From: Shinella sp. H4-D48
GTDB lineage: Bacteria; Pseudomonadota; Alphaproteobacteria; Rhizobiales; Rhizobiaceae
Direction of reading: 5' to 3'
Assembly (NCBI RefSeq): GCF_022637395.1
Contig: NZ_CP093338.1
Location: 620,001 to 684,000, forward strand
Length of the DNA: 64,000 bases
Shown: positions 1 through 8,525 of the stretch, one piece after another
Layout of the letters: every line of letters begins with the position of its first letter
Numbering within the stretch: the first letter of the stretch is position 1
Notes under the pieces: model-generated
What the model saw: only the letters and a program-made list of their open reading frames with translations
Database searches by the model: none
Told to the model about the DNA's origin: nothing
Translations under genes and position numbers: made by a program

Positions 1-846
1 ATCCTGTCTCTCGGCGGGCGTTACGACTGGGTGAACGGTAAGCTCTACGACAATCTCTCCAACAGCGTGACGAAAACAGACGATGCCGCCTTCAGCGGCC
101 GGATCGGCCTTGGATACGTGTTCGACAACGGCGTCGTACCCTATGTCAGTTACGCGACCTCCTTCCAGCCGGACTCATCAATCGATTTCTCGGGCAACCC
201 CTTCAAGCCGACAACGGGCCAACAGTACGAAGCAGGCGTGAAATACCAACCACTTGAGTGGAACGCGTTGTTCACCGCCTCGGTCTTCCAGATCACCCAG
301 CAGAACGTCTCGACGGCAGACCCGCTGCATGTCGGTTATGCCGTGCAGCAAGGCGAGGTACGCTCGCGAGGCTTCGAACTCGAAGCCAAGGCAAGCCTGA
401 CCAACGCGCTCAGTCTGACGGCCGGCTATTCCTACACGGATGCGCGTGTCACTGAAGACAACCCGAACATGAGCGGCGTCAGTGCAATCGGGTCCCGCTC
501 AGCGTCTGTGCCCTATCATACTGCATCGTTCTGGCTTGATTATGCTATTCAGGACGACACGTTCGACGGCCTGAGACTTGGCGCGGGTGCGCGCTACGTC
601 GGCAGCTCGATGGCCGTGATGGACACGACAACAGGATCGCAGATCAAAGTTCCCGGCCATACCCTTCTCGACGCTTCGATCTCCTATGATTTTGGCGCGA
701 AAAATCCCGACTTGAATGGCCTGACCCTTGCGATCAGCGGCACCAACCTTACAGACGAGAAGTATTTCACGCCCAGCTTCTACTCCAATACTGTTGTTTA
801 CGGCAACCGGCGCGCCGTCAACGCCACCCTCGCCTACAAATGGTAG
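1..846 (+). CDS. TonB-dependent siderophore receptor, C-terminal part (cut by window edge)
   Basis: The frame is open from base 1, so only the C-terminal 281 residues of an outer-membrane receptor are visible. The segment is a run of amphipathic beta strands with the aromatic-rich pattern of a TonB receptor barrel. It ends in a typical last strand, with the motif NLTDEKYF about 35 residues from the end and a final YKW. FhuA/ferrichrome-type receptors end this way, and the next two genes (a periplasmic binding protein and a FhuB-like fused permease) support hydroxamate siderophore uptake. The plug and TonB box lie outside the window. The family call is firm; the exact siderophore is inferred from context only. 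Confidence 0.88.
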   Translation: MLSLGGRYDWVNGKLYDNLSNSVTKTDDAAFSGRIGLGYVFDNGVVPYVSYATSFQPDSSIDFSGNPFKPTTGQQYEAGVKYQPLEWNALFTASVFQITQQNVSTADPLHVGYAVQQGEVRSRGFELEAKASLTNALSLTAGYSYTDARVTEDNPNMSGVSAIGSRSASVPYHTASFWLDYAIQDDTFDGLRLGAGARYVGSSMAVMDTTTGSQIKVPGHTLLDASISYDFGAKNPDLNGLTLAISGTNLTDEKYFTPSFYSNTVVYGNRRAVNATLAYKW

Positions 847-850
847 GCGC

Positions 851-1765
851 TTGATCCAACGACGGACATCCCGCCACCTCATCCCCCGCCGGGCTTTTCT
901 CGGCGGGCTGATGTCTTTTGCATTCCCATCGACATCGGGTGCCCGTAAGCCTCCGCCGTATCGAATTGCCGCCTTGGACTGGACCAGTGCACAAAACCTG
1001 CTGGCGCTCGGCGCAAACGTCATCACGCTGCCCGAGCGCACGCGTTACGGCGAGCGCGTGGTGGAGCCGGCAGCGCCGCCGGGCACCTACGATCTCGGTC
1101 TTCGTTCGGAGCCAAATCTTGAGCTGCTGAACAGCCTGGCGCCGGATCTGATCGTCATGCATCCGGAGCTCGACATGCTGCGACCGGTATTGGATATGAT
1201 CGCCCCTTCCATTCTCTTCGATCCTGATGCCAATGACGATCCCCAAAACGCCAACAAACTTGCGAGTGCCCGCGTAAAGCTCGAAAGACTCGCCGACGAG
1301 ATCGGAAAACTTGACGCATTTTCCTCCTACATGAATGTCTACGACGCGGGGCTATCCGAGGCCGCAGCGAGATTGCGGAGTTATGACGGGAGGGCGGTGT
1401 ATATCGTGACGCTTCTCGACACCCGCCGCGCCTTGGTCTTTGGGAGGAACAGCTTGTTTCAAAGTCTGTTCAGCCAGTTTTCCATTGAGAACGCATGGGA
1501 TGGCCCAACCTCTACCTATGGTCATGCCACCGTCACGATCGATGCCCTTGCCCGACGGCCCGATGCAAGGTTGTTGTCAGTCGGACGCGAAAGCAGATTG
1601 CTTTTGCAGGCGGCACTGCGATCGCCTGTCATCGCCAGCCTTCCCTTTGTCCGGGAAGAGCGAGCCGTCGCGATAGACGACGTGCTATTTTACGGCGGCC
1701 TTCCTTCGGCAGAGCGTTTTGCGCGAATGGCATCCTTCGGTTTGACGGGCACCGCTGCCCCATGA
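851..1765 (+). CDS. Iron-siderophore ABC transporter substrate-binding protein, Tat-exported (FhuD-like)
   Basis: A class III (BtuF/FhuD-type) periplasmic binding protein of about 304 residues that would deliver ferric siderophore to the FhuB-like permease downstream. I chose the TTG at 851 because it follows the receptor stop by 4 bases and keeps a twin-arginine signal, RRAFLGG at residues 13-19, ahead of a hydrophobic stretch. An ATG at 910 would lose the signal, and a longer upstream reading would overlap the receptor. The body has the family features: an early IAALDW strand, the LAPDLIV motif near residue 95, and a long linking helix. Its stop overlaps the next start (ATGA at 1762-1765), so translational coupling is likely. 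No ATPase (FhuC) gene is visible on this side; it may lie left of the window. Confidence 0.85.
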   Translation: MIQRRTSRHLIPRRAFLGGLMSFAFPSTSGARKPPPYRIAALDWTSAQNLLALGANVITLPERTRYGERVVEPAAPPGTYDLGLRSEPNLELLNSLAPDLIVMHPELDMLRPVLDMIAPSILFDPDANDDPQNANKLASARVKLERLADEIGKLDAFSSYMNVYDAGLSEAAARLRSYDGRAVYIVTLLDTRRALVFGRNSLFQSLFSQFSIENAWDGPTSTYGHATVTIDALARRPDARLLSVGRESRLLLQAALRSPVIASLPFVREERAVAIDDVLFYGGLPSAERFARMASFGLTGTAAP

Positions 1766-3744
1766 GGCCGGGCGATGTGCTCCGCCATCCGGCGGCCGTT
1801 CTGGGCATAATGGCGATATCCGCCGCAGCCGTCTGCCTGCAAAACATCCGTGCCATCCTACCTCCTGGGGCAGGCTTGAGCACGATCTTGTTTCCCAACC
1901 CATCCAGCACGGCGGAACTGATGCTTCACTACACGGTTCTGCCGCGCATCGTGATGGCCCTTATGGCTGGCGGAGCCCTCGGCCTCTCCGGCGCACTTCT
2001 CCAGCGAATTCTGAAAAACCCTCTGGCAGAACCCGCAACGCTTGGCGTTTCGGCGGGCGCCTACCTGACACTTGCGATTGCCGGCGTTTTCGCACCTTCC
2101 ATCCTGCTTGTCGCCCAGACGTGGATCGCGATTGCTGGGGCAGCACTCGCGCTTCTTGCCGTTCTGGGTCTATCGTGGAGAGGCGGTCTTTCACCGGAGA
2201 CCGTGACCTTATCCGGCCTGATCGTCAGCCTTTATTGCGGAGCAGCCAGCGCCGTGCTGACGCTGTTCAATCATGAACTGCTGCTCGGACTGTTCATCTG
2301 GGGCGCGGGGTATCTGGACCAGCAGGACTGGACGGGCGTGCTTTTTCTGGCCCCCCGTGTTGGATGTCTGGCAATCGCCGTGGCGCTCATTCTCCGCCCG
2401 CTGACAATCCTTTCCCTCGACGACCGCAGTGCCCGCAGCCTGGGTCTGCCCACCACGACATTCCGTGTTATCGCCCTGGTTCTGGCGACCGCGCTCACCG
2501 GGCTGGTAACAGCACAGGTGGGTATAATCAGTTTCATCGGCCTTGCGGCGCCGGCCATCGCGGGCGGTCTCGGCATGCGACGCACCGGCAAGGGGATTGT
2601 GTGGGCGAGCCTGATCGGCGCGCTGCTCCTGCTGCTGACGGACCAGATCGTGCTTGCCTTTCCCGTCACCTATCGCCTCTTCCCTGTTGGAACAATCACA
2701 GGTCTGCTCGCGGCACCTTTGCTGATCGTGATGATCCGCCGACTGAGACCGACCACTGTGCCGGAACAAAGGGCGCGGCCAAGGCTGGCTCAAATGCGAC
2801 GCCCTGCCCTACTGTTGGTAACGTTGATCGTTGTCAGCGCACCACTTTTCTGGTTTGCGGTCGCCTTCGGTCGCGGGCTGGGCGGCTGGGAACTCTCCAG
2901 CGGTGACGCGCTGATGAGCCTTTCGACCTGGCGATTGCCGCGTGCGGCCTGCGCATTTACCGGAGGTGCGATGCTGGCGCTGGCCGGCGCCATCCTGCAG
3001 CGCATGACATCCAATCCGCTGGCCTCTCCGGAAATTCTCGGCGTCTCCTCGGGCGCAATGGTCGGCACTATCCTGTTCATCATGACAGTCGCGCTGCCAA
3101 CACGATGGGGGCAGATCGGCGCTGGTGCGGCAGGTGCACTGATCGTGCTCGTGGCCATGCTGATCCTGTCGCGCCGCCCCGCCTATGGCGGAAGCCGGCT
3201 TCTCCTTCTTGGCGTATCGCTGAGTTCGATCTCGAGCTTTATCATCGCGCTGCTGATGACAAGCCAGGATCCCCGGTTGGGGCAAGTGCTAAGCTGGCTC
3301 TCCGGATCGACCTATGCCGTGACGCTCTCCGATGCCATCTCTTCCACCACCGTCCTGTTTCTGGGCTGCCTCACCATTCCGCTGATCGCGCGCTGGCTTG
3401 AACTTCTGTCGCTGGGCGAAGCGGCGGCATCCTCGCTGGGCACGCCTCTGATCGGAAGCAGATCGATCCTGTTTTCAATCGCAGCCGTCATGACCGCCAC
3501 GGCAACAACGCTGGTTGGCCCACTCAGTTTTTCGGGCTTGATGGGACCACATCTCGCTCGCCTCGTCGGCTTTCGGCGTGTGGCGAGCCATCTTTTTTCA
3601 TCTGCCCTGATGGGTGGGCTTATCCTCCTGATTGCCGACTGGGCCGGGAGAAACCTGATCTTTCCTTACCAGATCCCGGCAGGCCTTCTGGCGACGCTCA
3701 TCGGTGGGCCTTTCCTACTGTTCCTGATCGGAAGAAGAACATGA
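1762..3744 (+). CDS. fhuB: FhuB-like fused siderophore ABC transporter permease
   Basis: A 660-residue inner-membrane protein made of two FecCD-type permease halves of about 330 residues each, the arrangement typical of FhuB. Each half carries the family motif around GALLQRILKNPLAEP (near residue 80) and AILQRMTSNPLASPE (near residue 415), followed by GVS.GA, the loop that contacts the ATPase. Each half has about ten hydrophobic segments. The start at 1762 overlaps the stop of the binding-protein gene and agrees with the usual FhuB length. It would pass ferric hydroxamate siderophores to the cytoplasm. The gene looks intact, but no ATP-binding partner is encoded in the window next to it. Confidence 0.92.
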   Translation: MRPGDVLRHPAAVLGIMAISAAAVCLQNIRAILPPGAGLSTILFPNPSSTAELMLHYTVLPRIVMALMAGGALGLSGALLQRILKNPLAEPATLGVSAGAYLTLAIAGVFAPSILLVAQTWIAIAGAALALLAVLGLSWRGGLSPETVTLSGLIVSLYCGAASAVLTLFNHELLLGLFIWGAGYLDQQDWTGVLFLAPRVGCLAIAVALILRPLTILSLDDRSARSLGLPTTTFRVIALVLATALTGLVTAQVGIISFIGLAAPAIAGGLGMRRTGKGIVWASLIGALLLLLTDQIVLAFPVTYRLFPVGTITGLLAAPLLIVMIRRLRPTTVPEQRARPRLAQMRRPALLLVTLIVVSAPLFWFAVAFGRGLGGWELSSGDALMSLSTWRLPRAACAFTGGAMLALAGAILQRMTSNPLASPEILGVSSGAMVGTILFIMTVALPTRWGQIGAGAAGALIVLVAMLILSRRPAYGGSRLLLLGVSLSSISSFIIALLMTSQDPRLGQVLSWLSGSTYAVTLSDAISSTTVLFLGCLTIPLIARWLELLSLGEAAASSLGTPLIGSRSILFSIAAVMTATATTLVGPLSFSGLMGPHLARLVGFRRVASHLFSSALMGGLILLIADWAGRNLIFPYQIPAGLLATLIGGPFLLFLIGRRT

Positions 3745-3968
3745 GGCGCAACAGCAGTTTCCGAGCGATGCATGTGCTCTCCGAGAGGGGATATTGCATG
3801 GCGGGCCCGGTAACAGTGGAAGTTCGAAGGAAATGAGCGCGTGTTGCCGGATTGGGTGTTCAGCGGTGCCCTTCTCGCACGATCTCTCAGGTGCATACCT
3901 GGATGCTGTGTCGTGGTGACTGACCGGCCCGCAGCCTAGACATTTCCGAATGACAAGCCGATCCAACG

Positions 3969-5006
3969 TTAAACTGATTTACTCTGGACCAGCAGCCACA
4001 GGAGATAGAAACCGCCCAGGAAGCCTGTGGTTAGACCGATGGGCATGTGGATTTCGAGCGGAAGGTGCTGGCTGAATAGGTCTGCAGCCATAAGGAGGAC
4101 CATGCCCATCAGCGCACTCAAGAGAACCGGCACGTCCGGCGATCCGCCAAGCCGGCGGGCGAGCTGCGGTGCAGCGAGCGCGACGAAGGCGATCGGGCCG
4201 GCGGCGGCGGTGGCGATCGATGTCAATCCGACGGCAGCCATGATCATCAGTAGTCGCGTACGCTCGGCATCCACGCCGAGTTGACGTGCAGCATCATCGC
4301 CCATCTCAAGAAGATTGAGGCTGCGTGCATGCGCGATCGCCACCGGCAGGACGAGGATGAAGCCTATCGCCGCCGGCACCACGTGCGCCCAGGTCCGTGT
4401 GTTGAGCGAGCCAGCAAGCCAAAGCTGGGCGGAGGCTGCTTGATCGAGGTCGCCGCGCACCAACAGGATCGTGTTGATGCCCGAGAGCGTCGCGCCAACG
4501 CCGATGCCAATCAACACGAGGTGGTAGCCGCCGATGGAGCGTCCCTTGCGTGCCAAAAGGAAAACCATAACGGCGGTCAGGACGCCCGACACCACCGCCG
4601 CTGCGGATGTTTCGAGCGGGCCGGCATCAAGCAGCATGATCTGAACGATCGCGCCCGTGGCTGCGCCTGTCGTGAAGCCGATAATATCGGGGGAGCCGAG
4701 CGCGTTGCGCGAGATAGACTGGAAGATCGCCCCCGACATGCCGAGCGCGCCGCCGACGAGAATGGCCGTCAAGACGCGCGGAAGCCGGATACGCAAGATG
4801 ATGCGCTCTACTTTCGCGTCATCGCTCTGCCCGATGAGCGTTGCGACAACATCTTTTAGACTAAGCGACAGAGAGCCACTGGACAGCAGCAGAACGGTAA
4901 GGACAGCGAGCACCAGGATCAGGAGGCCGCAAAACACGGCGACGCGCGGATGCCACCGCACAGACAGTTGCCCCAGCCGGCACACGGATGCAGGCGCTGT
5001 TTTCAT
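3969..5006 (-). CDS. FecCD/FepG-type iron-siderophore ABC transporter permease
   Basis: A complete 345-residue permease with about nine membrane segments and the FecCD signature GGALGMSGAIFQSISRNALG near residue 80, followed by SPDIIGFTTGA. The second-half motif AAAGPIAFVALAAPQLAR is near residue 250. The ATG at 5006 overlaps the stop of the upstream permease fragment (ATGA, 5003-5006), the normal arrangement of fepD-fepG pairs. A longer reading would overlap that gene and contains no membrane segments, so it is rejected. Its partner permease is truncated and no ATPase gene follows (the next gene downstream is the convergent fhuB), so this permease is probably an orphan that no longer works unless it pairs with another system. 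Confidence 0.88.
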   Translation of the reverse strand: MKTAPASVCRLGQLSVRWHPRVAVFCGLLILVLAVLTVLLLSSGSLSLSLKDVVATLIGQSDDAKVERIILRIRLPRVLTAILVGGALGMSGAIFQSISRNALGSPDIIGFTTGAATGAIVQIMLLDAGPLETSAAAVVSGVLTAVMVFLLARKGRSIGGYHLVLIGIGVGATLSGINTILLVRGDLDQAASAQLWLAGSLNTRTWAHVVPAAIGFILVLPVAIAHARSLNLLEMGDDAARQLGVDAERTRLLMIMAAVGLTSIATAAAGPIAFVALAAPQLARRLGGSPDVPVLLSALMGMVLLMAADLFSQHLPLEIHMPIGLTTGFLGGFYLLWLLVQSKSV

Positions 5007-5399
5007 AGCGGCCTCAGGCGAAACCTGCGGACAATGAAGATAAAGAACGGCCCACCGACCAGCGCGGTGACGATACCGGCGGCAATCTCGTCCGGTGAGG
5101 CGATCATACGACCGAGTAAATCTGCTCCAAGCAGGAGGAGGGCCGCAAACAGAGCAGAATAGGGAAGGATCCAGCGATAATCCGGGCCTGTGACAGCACG
5201 CGCAAGATGCGGCGCCACCAGCCCGACGAAGCCTACGGGTCCGGCCGCCGCCGTCGATCCGCCCGCCAGCAGCATGACGGCTAGACATGCAAGGAAGAGT
5301 GTGCGGCCCGTATGCAGGCCGAGCACCTTGCCGAGGTCGCTCCCTAGCGAAATCGCGTTGAGGTTTGCGGCAATGGAAAATGCCAGAACGAGCCCTATA
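5003..5399 (-). pseudogene. FepD-type siderophore permease, only the C-terminal half left
   Basis: Reading leftward from about 5399, the protein begins abruptly at GLVLAFSIAANLNAISLG. It continues with the normal second half of a FecCD permease (STAAAGPVGFVGLVAPHLAR, then DEIAAGIVTALVGGPFF) and stops at 5003, overlapping the FepG start. About 200 N-terminal residues are missing. Immediately right of the break the DNA switches to a TonB receptor tail coding on the other strand. This is what a deletion or recombination joining two genes of one siderophore locus would leave. An open frame extends to 5548, but that extension is only the antisense of the receptor tail. Confidence 0.85.
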
Positions 5400-5583
5400 C
5401 ACGATCGTCGATATCCGAGCGAGCTACAAACTGCATGACAACATGGAAGCCTACGGTTACGTGAAGAACGTCTTCGACGAGCGCTCGCCCACCTACATGC
5501 AGCAGAACCGCGGCATCGGCGGCATCGAAGCCAGCATGACCGCTCCACGCATGTTCGGTATCGGCGTCAAAGGTACGTTCTAA
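5396..5583 (+). pseudogene. TonB-dependent receptor, last ~60 residues (deletion remnant)
   Basis: The + frame from about 5396 to the TAA at 5581-5583 reads YTIVDIRASYKL, then EAYGYVKNVFDER and a final VKGTF. This is the classical last two strands of a TonB-dependent receptor, including the terminal Phe. It has no start and no barrel. The bases just left of it belong to the fepD fragment on the opposite strand, so it is the 3' end of a receptor gene whose body was deleted. It is not the tail of the receptor at position 1, which has its own complete 3' end. Confidence 0.8.
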
Positions 5584-5626
5584 TCGATGGCAGGAATCGT
5601 TTTCGCATAACGATCGCGTTCGATCC

Positions 5627-5651
5627 CGGCCGGCTCAACAGGAGCCGGCCG
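5627..5651 (+). terminator. GC-rich hairpin after receptor remnant
   Basis: Perfect 10-bp stem, CGGCCGGCTC (5627-5636) and GAGCCGGCCG (5642-5651), around a 5-base loop, 44 bases after the receptor stop. There is no strong T run after it, so termination strength is uncertain. It probably was the terminator of the lost receptor gene. Confidence 0.5.
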
Positions 5652-5720
5652 CAGGTGGTCGAGATCACCGCTCGAACGTTTCGGCTTAGACGGATATCGC
5701 CAAAGCCCTATGTCGCGACA

Positions 5721-6995
5721 TCAGGCTTTTTTGGAATGCCGCCGGGCAAGTTTCGATAGCCTCTCCTTGTCCATGTCCATGTTGAGAGCGGCCTGGGCCC
5801 GGTCGAAAGCCAGTCCAGCCTGTTTCAGTGCCGCAGCCTTAAAGCCATCGTCCCCCATAAGAGCAAGGGCGGCCAAAGTCTTCTGGATGCGCAATTGTAC
5901 CTCGATCAAGCCGGCGCCGTCCCGCGCCATCAGCATGAAGGCATCCTCGAAAAGATCATCCGAATTGAGCGGTGGCACATGGACACGCGGATAGTCCGGC
6001 TCATAGTCACTATCGTCGCGTTTGCTCGCGCTCCAAAGACTTAGCAAGCGTGTGTTGCGACCGATGACGTCGATCGCCGTTCCTGGATCGTTGGTGGCGG
6101 GCGAAAGTGCACGTGAACCGATCTCGCTCATCACCGCCAATCCGAAACGGGGATCCTGATCGAAGGACCGCTCGTCTCCGACGGTGAAAGCAGCTCTTAC
6201 CCGCTCCACAGCCGCATCTGCATTCTCGATTTCCCCATCTGCGATCCAGGCGAGGGGCGTATGCGGATAGACGAAGGTGCCGGGAACCGCGTTGACATAC
6301 AGATCTTTGTCGTACTCTTCAGCGAACCGGGCAAGTGCGGGCATGTCCACATGCTGGATATACCCGATCGTGTCGGTCGTCACTCCAAAGGAGGCTGGCG
6401 GATCCTGCGCATCCGCATTCCGCAAAGGTACACCACCGAGATAAGGCTGGCGCAAACGGCCCTCAAGAGCTTCGCGTGTCGCCTCCTCTACCCTGTCGGT
6501 CGTTTCCCCGACGCGGCCAAGCCGAGTCAAATGATCGATCCATCGCAATAGAGAGATGACAACAAGCGCGATGACGGCGATCGTCACGATGAAGAGAACA
6601 ACCCGCCCACGTTCGCCATAGGCACCCGTTCTGAGGACGATCAGACCGACGATACCAAACAGGAAAGAGCCGATGAACGTCGACAGAACCGTTTGTGTCA
6701 GCCGGTCCTCGATAAACAGCTTGGTCGCGCGCGGCGTGACATTGTTCGTTGCCGAACCGTATGCAGAAACCATGATGCTCAACGAAAACGTCGTCACGGC
6801 GAGCATGCTGGAAGCAATTATCGAAAGAATACTGTCGACGGCATCCGCTCCGATGCTACCCGGCATATCCCAGGGAATATACTTTTCCGCGACAGCAGCG
6901 AGAATGGCTGCGAATATCCCTAGAGCCCCGATCAATGTCGCCCGAACCCACAGCCGGCGCGCCATTTGCGCCATCAACCATTGCCATCTCGGCAT
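5721..6995 (-). CDS. DUF2254 family membrane protein
   Basis: A 424-residue protein matching the DUF2254 family. Four predicted membrane helices (about residues 17-36, 53-79, 103-122, 131-152) are followed by a soluble domain holding the family hallmark ALSPATNDPGTA at residues 296-307. Function is unknown in the family. Charged residues after helix 4 and the long C-terminal part suggest a cytoplasmic domain. The ATG at 6995 agrees with the usual short N-terminus before helix 1. The gene lies downstream of, and on the same strand as, the broken FUSC-type gene, with a 220-base gap, so an operon is possible but not shown. Confidence 0.85.
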   Translation of the reverse strand: MPRWQWLMAQMARRLWVRATLIGALGIFAAILAAVAEKYIPWDMPGSIGADAVDSILSIIASSMLAVTTFSLSIMVSAYGSATNNVTPRATKLFIEDRLTQTVLSTFIGSFLFGIVGLIVLRTGAYGERGRVVLFIVTIAVIALVVISLLRWIDHLTRLGRVGETTDRVEEATREALEGRLRQPYLGGVPLRNADAQDPPASFGVTTDTIGYIQHVDMPALARFAEEYDKDLYVNAVPGTFVYPHTPLAWIADGEIENADAAVERVRAAFTVGDERSFDQDPRFGLAVMSEIGSRALSPATNDPGTAIDVIGRNTRLLSLWSASKRDDSDYEPDYPRVHVPPLNSDDLFEDAFMLMARDGAGLIEVQLRIQKTLAALALMGDDGFKAAALKQAGLAFDRAQAALNMDMDKERLSKLARRHSKKA

Positions 6996-7107
6996 CTGTT
7001 AGCCTTTCATAACGCAGCATGAGCAAACAATGTAGCGCGGCGACACGGCTTGTGAACAATCGTCTTACGCAACCGGTGTTTTCGACGGTTTGGGAAGCTC
7101 GCGTCAA

Positions 7108-7200
7108 TCAGACGCTGGTGCTGCATGCAACGGTTCGCGAGCCCACACCATCGGTCTTGATGATGCCGATCACTTGCATTGTCTCGCCGGCTACATCCAT
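7108..7200 (-). CDS. Possible 30-residue short ORF between the FUSC and DUF2254 genes
   Basis: An ATG at 7200 sits 6 bases after a good CGGAGG ribosome site (7207-7212) and opens a 30-codon frame ending in TGA at 7108-7110 (MDVAGETMQVIGIIKTDGVG and ten further residues). I recognise no family. It lies on the same strand as its neighbours and just after the FUSC stop, so it could be a real small protein, a leader peptide, or chance. The only support is the ribosome site and the position. Confidence 0.22.
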   Translation of the reverse strand: MDVAGETMQVIGIIKTDGVGSRTVACSTSV

Positions 7201-7218
7201 CCTCAGCCTCCGGTCGCA

Positions 7219-8336
7219 TCAGTCTGAAGGAACTATGCCCGTTCTTCCAAGCATGGAGACGATACCTGCTGCGGCTGCGGCCGCGATAATTATGGACAGG
7301 CCCTCGACGGTGACTGTTCTAAGATCCGTGGCGGCAAGAACCGACCCTTGGCCAAGCAGCAGAAAAATCATGTTTGCATCGAGTGCAGCGCCAGCGGTGG
7401 GCGAAAATGAGCGGGCCACACCCCCGAGGCAAGGAAGGGCAAGAGGCTCAAGATCGCGATGGGTTGGGACGGTAGGAATGGCAGGATACCGACACGATAG
7501 ACCATGGCCAGACCGACCCCGATAACGACGCCCGAAAAAAGAAACGGCGCGACTTTGCCCGGATGCTGCAGTCCGCCCAGGATCAGCGCAAAGATGGCGA
7601 ACCCAAGAGCGCTAAGTTCGGCGGGTCTGTAGGCTTCAAGGATGCCCATCAGGCCAAACGCGAATGTCCCCAACCCCGCGGTCGATCCGGCGAGCAGCGC
7701 TCGCACACCAGAATCTGAGTTTACAACGAGCCTTGGCTGTGACGGCGTTTTCACTGGATCTGCGCGCCGCGCCAGCACCTCAGGCGATGGCGGCGTCGTA
7801 ACCCCAATAACCACAACGGCGGTGACAACACCGACGAGCACCGCAAGCACACGCTCGAGCCCGACGACCACGTCCAGCGTAGGAGAAAGCAGGCCCGGCA
7901 ACACAACCACGGCTGCGGTCATGCCGGTCATCAATGCCAGATAGCGGCCCCGCCCATGCCAGAGGTTTTGCGCCCCTCCCCAGACCGCGATCCACAGGCA
8001 CGTCAGCATCAATCGGATTCCAGGGTCTGGGCACGCCCAAATCATCAGCACCCCGAAGCCTGCGCCGAGGATCGTGCCAATCAAGCGGAATGCGCCGCGC
8101 TCCAGAACATGGTCACGATAAGGCTGGGCCACGACCCAAACCGACATGGGCGCCCAATAAGCGTGAGAGAGCCCCAGGGCATTGGCAATTATCAATGCGG
8201 AAAAGGCTGCCAGCGTCAGCGCCGCAGCGGCCTTCAGGTCGATCAATCTTGTCGCTACGATCACTGTACTTTCTCTCAAACACATTCGCGTCGCGCATTC
8301 TTGGGCAATGGCGCAGCCATCGTCAAACGCCTGCAT
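7219..8336 (-). pseudogene. FUSC/aromatic-acid-exporter-type membrane protein with a -1 frameshift
   Basis: The frame from 8336 encodes an FUSC-type integral membrane protein: helices after residue 30, the motif YWAPMSVWVVAQP, and a second membrane block after residue 205. At the run of five C at 7421-7425 (G on the coding strand) the reading frame is lost. One extra G there would join LLPFLASG to the next frame, which reads GVARSFSPTAGAALDANMIF and ends at 7219 after another hydrophobic stretch, giving a normal-looking protein of about 372 residues. FUSC proteins are inner-membrane parts of aromatic-acid efflux systems, and the next gene upstream is an aromatic-type aldehyde dehydrogenase. 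The frameshift could be real, programmed, or a homopolymer sequencing error. The start at 8336 (GGAG three bases upstream) is uncertain; 8285 is an alternative. Confidence 0.72.
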
Positions 8337-8525
8337 CGTCTCCGCCGCTTTCCGAGCGAAAAAGAGCCGTCATCGCCAACGGCGAAATCAAAACAGACCG
8401 GCAGCGGCGCACACAGAGATTGCTACGCCCGAGGGATGCAGGGGATCAAATAGCTGGCAACTCTAGGCTATCAGTGCGATCAACCAAAGGGTCATTGACC
8501 GGGGGAGCCCCCCCGGCACGTGCAC

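Noticed and set aside
5006-5402. N-terminal extension of the FepG-type permease by 131 residues
   Set aside because: The extension overlaps the fepD fragment and has no membrane segments; the ATG at 5006 in an ATGA overlap gives the usual family length.
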